64,000 bases of DNA from Natranaerofaba carboxydovora (GTDB taxonomy: Bacteria; Bacillota; Natranaerobiia; Natranaerobiales; Natranaerofabaceae), in assembly GCF_022539405.1 (NCBI RefSeq), contig NZ_CP054394.1:2364501-2428500 (forward strand), given 5' to 3'. Below, piece by piece: positions 59,906 through 64,000 of this stretch. Position 1 is the stretch's first letter; every line of letters starts with the position of its first letter. Made by a program: the position numbers and the translations under genes. The notes beneath the pieces are model-generated. The model did no database searches and was not told the origin of the DNA. It saw nothing but the letters and a program-made list of their open reading frames with translations.

Positions 59906-62533
59906 CTAATATACAATTGTGACTTGTTCTTCTACTGGATCCCAGGTTACCTCTGCGCCAAATACGTCCTGGCTGAAGTATCTTACGGGTAGATAAGTTC
60001 TTTCTGCTTCTTCGTCAAGGTATGGGGTTACATCCATTTCTTTTTCTTCACCGTTTACGGTGTAGGTTGTTTCGTCTAATTTGAAGATAACAACATGCTC
60101 ATCTTCACCCTCACCAGTAGTAATGGTAATGGATCTGTCTGCTCCATCGTATTTTACTTGAGCTTCAAAGGCCTCCATTATAGCTCTAATGGGAAGATAG
60201 GTTCTGTCATTTCTGATGAAAGGTTCTACATCACTGAATTCAAATTCTTCTCCATCAATTGTATAGGTTTTACTTCCTATGGTAATCACCATGGTTTTTG
60301 TAGTTGATTTCACTTCTTCTTGAAAAACTACTTCAAACTCCACAGCGTTACCTTCTTCAGTTACTACTTCTATTCTGTAAGTTCCAAAATCTCTTACCTT
60401 AACTTCAAAGCTTGCTTTACCATCTTTAAAGTCTTTCTTGTTTAAAATATCAATTTTGTCTTCTTCCTGGGTAAACACATCATATTCTTCATCTTCTCTA
60501 CCTTCATCTATGGTTCTATAACCATCTCTATCTCTCATTATTAGGGTTACAAAAGCATTTTTTTCTCCGTCTATTACATCAATTACTGCTTCGATATGAT
60601 CTAATTCTCTACCCACATAGAAGGTAGCGCTGTCTCTAAAACCATCGTCGTGCACTGCTGTAATGATTGTTTCACCCTGGCTTCTAGGGTTAATATGACC
60701 TTCATCTCTATTAACAGTAGCAACAGAGTTTCTGCTAGAGCTAAATCTAATCTCTCCACCGTATTTGTAGTCTTTTTCCATGCCTTTGTCATCAACCAAA
60801 GTTACTTCTGCTGCGTTTTCAAACTCGCTTTCACTTCTAAGAGCTACCTCAGGGTTTAGCTCTAATCTGATCTCGACAAGCTCACCGAATTCTGCTGCCA
60901 TGATTGTGGTGTATGCTCTCTGAGTGGTTCCGGCGATATTTCCTCTTACTTCATATTTACCTTCTGCATCGCTTCCTAACTCGTCTTCAATCTTTGAGTA
61001 GTCAACTTCTACATAGAACATCTCTTCATCATCGCACCAAAAGTCCCTGTAATTATTTTGTCTACCAACTATCTCATCACCGATGTCACCTGCGCCGTAT
61101 ATATTACCCTTTGGGTCTACTACTCTAAAGCCAAATATATCATCCCAGTCATAACCAGCACTTAGACCTCTTGTGGCAGATATTAGGCTGCCATAGTCGG
61201 TGTTGCCATACTCATCTGCTATCTCGAAGTATACTCTAAAAGTATCATCCTCTATATTGTGAAATCCACTTGCTTTCTCAGCCTTAATGCTATCTGCATC
61301 ACCAGGGAATACAGAGACAGTTATCACATCATAAAACAGATGTTTTTGATTTATTTTATCACTATCTACACTATTATCGTGATAGTCGTTAGCTCTTCTC
61401 CAGGTACCAGCCACTGCGCGAAGTTCGTATTTTCCTTCTTTCTCAATATCAAATCTTACCTTAGCTTCGCCGTCTCTGTTGGTTTTTACTGTGTCGATTT
61501 TTTTCCAGCCTTTGTCCCAGTCTTTGCTGCTACTTTTTTCTCTAATTTCGAAAACTACGTTTTCTCCTTCTACTTCCCAGCCAGTACCTCTATAGCCTGA
61601 AGATACAACTCTTCTATCATCATATGCTGTTGCTTTAAGCTCGATGTCTTTACCGGCTTTGATCCAGCCATCGTCAACACCGCTGTTTACTTTGTCTACT
61701 TCTAGCTCGATATAGGCTATATCTTCCTTTGAACCAACATTAATTGTGGCACTGTCGATTCTGCGTCTTTCGCCCTGATCTTTGTAAAAACCCACATCAA
61801 CTTCATCTGGTACAGTTGTTACTATCTCTAGTTCTACATCCCCTCTATTGTTCTCGACAACCACGAAGTACTCGTTAGCCTTAGCATCATTAACATTGAA
61901 GCCCTCACCGTGATAGTCATTATTATATTTATTTACGTCATTTCGATCTTCTAGGTGAAGTATCGCTACTATATCGCCTGCATCTTCATCAATGTATGAT
62001 GCATCTCCACTTAAGATTACATAAAACATAATATGCCCATTCTCATCACCTTCAAATCTATTGCCATCAGTAACGCGAAATCTTAACTCAAATTCTGAAA
62101 CCTCGTCAACTTTTACGTTTTCGTCATAGTTTCTGATTCCACTTGCAGCAATACTGTAGCCAAATGGGCTTACAGGCTCTTCTTCAACAGCTACAACAGC
62201 CTCTACATCGCGAGGAGAACCACTCCAACCATCAGGTAATTCCAGTACGCCTACTGCATTGTAATCCCCCGCCTGATTAGCATTGTAGTCTGTTATGCTC
62301 CAGGTGATGGTCGCTTCTCCTTCTTCTCCCCCTGCTCCTGTAACATCAACTGTACCTGCCAACTCTTCTATTGCGTCAGCTTCTTCAGTGCCGAATGGAA
62401 CTGAAATGTCAAAGTCTACCTCTTCTGTTGATTCATATTGGATACCTTCTGCTAACACAACCCCGCTAAACAATGTGAACACCATTACTACTGATAACAA
62501 CATAGATAGTATTTTTTTGTTTTTCATTTTCAT
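59906..62533 (-). CDS. Large S-layer-like surface protein with stalk domain
   Basis: This 875-residue protein has a signal peptide (about 6-30). Several Ig-like domains follow, including one with the Big-type motif NPRSQGETIITAVHDDG (about 600-650). A C-terminal copper-amine-oxidase-like domain (about 745-875) has NDRTYLPIRAIMEAFEAQV and RTYLPVRYFSQDVFGAEVTW. It is acidic throughout and probably a surface-layer or adhesive protein. The same C-terminal module ends the S8 protease at 44340. The ATG at 62533 is about 13 bases after AAAGGAG. A structured leader and short upstream frame precede it. Confidence 0.87.
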   Translation of the reverse strand: MKMKNKKILSMLLSVVMVFTLFSGVVLAEGIQYESTEEVDFDISVPFGTEEADAIEELAGTVDVTGAGGEEGEATITWSITDYNANQAGDYNAVGVLELPDGWSGSPRDVEAVVAVEEEPVSPFGYSIAASGIRNYDENVKVDEVSEFELRFRVTDGNRFEGDENGHIMFYVILSGDASYIDEDAGDIVAILHLEDRNDVNKYNNDYHGEGFNVNDAKANEYFVVVENNRGDVELEIVTTVPDEVDVGFYKDQGERRRIDSATINVGSKEDIAYIELEVDKVNSGVDDGWIKAGKDIELKATAYDDRRVVSSGYRGTGWEVEGENVVFEIREKSSSKDWDKGWKKIDTVKTNRDGEAKVRFDIEKEGKYELRAVAGTWRRANDYHDNSVDSDKINQKHLFYDVITVSVFPGDADSIKAEKASGFHNIEDDTFRVYFEIADEYGNTDYGSLISATRGLSAGYDWDDIFGFRVVDPKGNIYGAGDIGDEIVGRQNNYRDFWCDDEEMFYVEVDYSKIEDELGSDAEGKYEVRGNIAGTTQRAYTTIMAAEFGELVEIRLELNPEVALRSESEFENAAEVTLVDDKGMEKDYKYGGEIRFSSSRNSVATVNRDEGHINPRSQGETIITAVHDDGFRDSATFYVGRELDHIEAVIDVIDGEKNAFVTLIMRDRDGYRTIDEGREDEEYDVFTQEEDKIDILNKKDFKDGKASFEVKVRDFGTYRIEVVTEEGNAVEFEVVFQEEVKSTTKTMVITIGSKTYTIDGEEFEFSDVEPFIRNDRTYLPIRAIMEAFEAQVKYDGADRSITITTGEGEDEHVVIFKLDETTYTVNGEEKEMDVTPYLDEEAERTYLPVRYFSQDVFGAEVTWDPVEEQVTIVY

Positions 62534-62577
62534 TTTTCATCTAGCTCCTTTAAGTATTTTGTCCTTGCTTTTACCGC

Positions 62578-62610
62578 CTAGAAAGCCCTATACTTTCGCC
62601 GTAGATTCAT
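62578..62610 (-). CDS. Possible leader peptide (10 residues)
   Basis: ATG with a very strong AAAGGGGGTG site opens a ten-codon frame, MNLRRKYRAF, ending in TAG 44 bases before the S-layer-like gene. It is highly basic. It lies between the leader's terminator and the gene, so it is present only in read-through mRNA. It may control ribosome loading. Evidence is limited to the ribosome site. Confidence 0.45.
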   Translation of the reverse strand: MNLRRKYRAF

Positions 62611-62644
62611 AACTTCACCCCCTTTCAGAGTTATAATACTGCAT

Positions 62645-62740
62645 AAAAAAAGAGCAACCCCGAGTTGGGCGCTCCTTCTTTTTCACAGTAATACCACACT
62701 TTGTATGGAAACTGCTTGCCTCGGTTATTTTGTTTTTGGT
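62645..62740 (-). ncRNA. Structured 5' leader with terminator, copy B
   Basis: On the minus strand the blocks are ACAAAATA, CCGAGG+AAGC, CAGT/ACTG stem, a CCATAC-AAA-GTGTGG hairpin, GGAGC and CCCAACTCGGGG. The terminator GAGC.CCC/GGG..GCTC has a T run. CCGAG can pair with CTCGG, competing with the terminator. Compared with copy A, the paired bases change together (TGAC/GTCA to CAGT/ACTG; G-U to A-U in the long stem). A -10 box lies at 62770-62775 (minus). Confidence 0.62.
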
Positions 62741-62813
62741 TTCTAAAGATATTTTCAATCTCTAAAGATATTATAGCATGTTTTCATTAAAAAAGGTATA
62801 TATTTTTTCAAAA

Positions 62814-63662
62814 TTATTCAATATTTTGCTTTTTTAGGCTAGTTTTTATCAACTCCTCCCTCAAGTCCTCCTTTTCCATAGCAAAGTCAACAATCGCCTT
62901 CAAATAACCCATAAGGTTTCCCGTATCATATCTTGTCCCTTCAATCGTATGTGCAAAGACTTTTTTGTTTTTTGACAATACATCTATAGCATCAGTAAGT
63001 TGTATCTCCCCATCTACTCCTGTGCCAATACCTTCAAGACATGAAAATATATCAGGGCTAAATACATACCTTCCCATTGTCCCAAGGTTTGACAGAGCTT
63101 TATCAGCCGGGGGCTTTTCAATAATTGATTCTATCTTTACTTGTTTAACTTGTTTTTTGGCACAACTTTTTTCTATTTCTTCACTCTTTATAACTGCATA
63201 TTTATGAGATTCTTCTAGTAAGATCTCTCTAACACCAATTACTCCACCTAATTCTCCCTTATATTCCTCACATCCCTCATATTCCTCATATATATCAATC
63301 AACTGCTTAAGACAAGGCTTTTCTTCACTCTTTACCACTGCATCACCTAATATCACTCCAAAAGGCTCATCACCAACAAAACTTTTGGCATGCAAAATTG
63401 CATCTCCAAGACCGATAGCCTCTTTTTGTCTAATGTAATGCAGATTAACATCTGTCCTGTCAAAATGATCTATAATCGATTCTTTACCCCTACTGATAAC
63501 AACAAGTATATCTTCTACTCCCGAGAAAATAGCTTCTTCAACCAGATACTGAATAACTGGCTTATCAAGGATTGGCATCATCTCTTTGGGTATCACTTTG
63601 GTAGCAGGAAGCAGCCTGGTCCCAAAGCCACCTGCGGGGATTACTGCTTTTTTTACTGTCAT
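62814..63662 (-). CDS. gtaB: UTP-glucose-1-phosphate uridylyltransferase
   Basis: This 282-residue enzyme makes UDP-glucose from UTP and glucose-1-phosphate for wall polymers and polysaccharides. The nucleotide-binding motif AVIPAGGFGTRLLPATKVIPKEMMP is at the N-terminus. VEEAIFSGVEDILVV and SHKYAVIK follow, with EKP and GTGVDGEIQLTDA in the C-terminal half. The length fits GalU/GtaB. It is divergent from the CapD/EpsC-type gene, which fits a polysaccharide locus continuing past the window. Confidence 0.93.
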   Translation of the reverse strand: MTVKKAVIPAGGFGTRLLPATKVIPKEMMPILDKPVIQYLVEEAIFSGVEDILVVISRGKESIIDHFDRTDVNLHYIRQKEAIGLGDAILHAKSFVGDEPFGVILGDAVVKSEEKPCLKQLIDIYEEYEGCEEYKGELGGVIGVREILLEESHKYAVIKSEEIEKSCAKKQVKQVKIESIIEKPPADKALSNLGTMGRYVFSPDIFSCLEGIGTGVDGEIQLTDAIDVLSKNKKVFAHTIEGTRYDTGNLMGYLKAIVDFAMEKEDLREELIKTSLKKQNIE

Positions 63663-63804
63663 TTGTTAAAACCCCCAGTTTTAATTTGTTATCTAATTTA
63701 ATATTGATATTCAATTTTCTTGTATCTCATTTGTCAGGTATTGCTCTTATTTTTTAATCTTATAATCATTTTAAAGGACTTAGATAATATTTTCTAGAAC
63801 TATA

Positions 63805-63833
63805 TTTCAATGCACACCATTTTTTAGTATAAT
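63805..63833 (+). promoter_or_regulatory. Promoter of the CapD/EpsC-type gene
   Basis: A -10 box TATAAT at 63828-63833 with a weaker TTTCAA -35 box 17 bases upstream at 63805-63810. Confidence 0.55.
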
Positions 63834-63874
63834 TAATAACAAATGATTTAGGGTAAGTAGGGAGAGGATTAACC

Positions 63875-64000
63875 TTGACCAAAGGATACATAAAAAAAGG
63901 GCTACAGGTCCTTGTAGACATCTACCTCTTTAACATGGCCTTTATTTTGGCGCTACTTATACGCTTTGAAGGCTATGTACCAAGGAGTTGGATAGATCTA
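63875..64000 (+). CDS. Nucleotide-sugar epimerase/dehydratase (CapD/EpsC-like), N-terminal part
   Basis: The frame is open for 42 codons to the window edge. It starts at TTG with AGGGAGAGG ahead. The sequence LQVLVDIYLFNMAFILALLIRF is the first membrane helix typical of CapD/EpsC/WbpM-type UDP-GlcNAc dehydratases, which start capsule or S-layer glycan synthesis. Placement next to gtaB agrees. The catalytic domain lies outside the window, so this is a family guess. Confidence 0.7.
   Translation, partial: MTKGYIKKGLQVLVDIYLFNMAFILALLIRFEGYVPRSWIDL

Noticed and set aside
1-64000. CRISPR arrays, tRNA and rRNA genes
   Set aside because: No regularly spaced repeats with unique spacers, and no cloverleaf or rRNA segments were seen. 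The only tandem repeat (19948-20003) has no spacers.

Overview
The window looks like chromosome of a low-GC, anaerobic, endospore-forming Firmicute, probably from a salty or alkaline habitat (Natranaerobius-like clostridia are one guess). This rests on AT-rich DNA, Gram-positive Shine-Dalgarno sites, frequent TTG and GTG starts, a Spo0E-type phosphatase, a YvrJ/DUF1659/DUF2922 cassette, and many Asp/Glu-rich exported proteins that carry the copper-amine-oxidase N-terminal (stalk) domain. No rRNA, tRNA or CRISPR array was seen. The taxonomic guess is inference.

Layout. 1-5000: an RND efflux permease (cut by the window edge) and its adaptor with two TetR-type palindromes upstream, a decayed IS605 left end, a MITE, and a small FmdB zinc-ribbon gene behind a CsoR/CstR-like operator. 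5000-16100: a stalk protein, a membrane-anchored sugar-dehydrogenase-like propeller, Spo0E, a GGDEF sensor, a FIST plus GGDEF/HD-GYP operon, aspartase and a DUF1385 protein. 16200-22500: a NERD protein, two pairs of small half-permeases, a MarR regulator, the YvrJ cassette, an ABM monooxygenase and small membrane proteins. 22500-28300: a PocR-PAS-GAF-GGDEF-HD-GYP receptor, a nitroreductase and a large cell-wall amidase.

28360-41990 is an accessory block. An IS605-type tnpB element has cut a MazF/PemK-like toxin gene and lies against a 5'-truncated stalk-protein gene. Next come a second decayed tnpB, a complete Wadjet-type defence operon (jetD-jetA-jetB-jetC) and an intact IS66 element flanked by an unusual 24-bp direct repeat. 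42000-47800: acidic exported proteins, a subtilisin with a stalk domain and an FMN-binding-type lipoprotein.

48000-53500 is a catabolic operon: HMG-CoA reductase, HMG-CoA lyase, a small membrane protein and a TctA-type permease. It sits behind a sigma-54 promoter and a 21-bp palindrome, with a PAS/AAA+/Fis activator gene just upstream. The gene set suggests uptake of mevalonate or a related acid and its oxidation to acetoacetate and acetyl-CoA. 53600-56660 is a mosaic duplication: a second copy of the acidic gene pair lies between fossil copies of the nitroreductase and the amidase. 56800-64000: more surface proteins, a YdcF-type protein, a large S-layer-like protein, GtaB/GalU and the start of a CapD/EpsC-type nucleotide-sugar enzyme.

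The most novel signal is a structured leader shared by the subtilisin gene (46279-46390) and the S-layer-like gene (62645-62740). Both have matched conserved blocks, compensatory pairing and a terminator that would compete with a long-range stem. It does not fit any riboswitch class I could recall.
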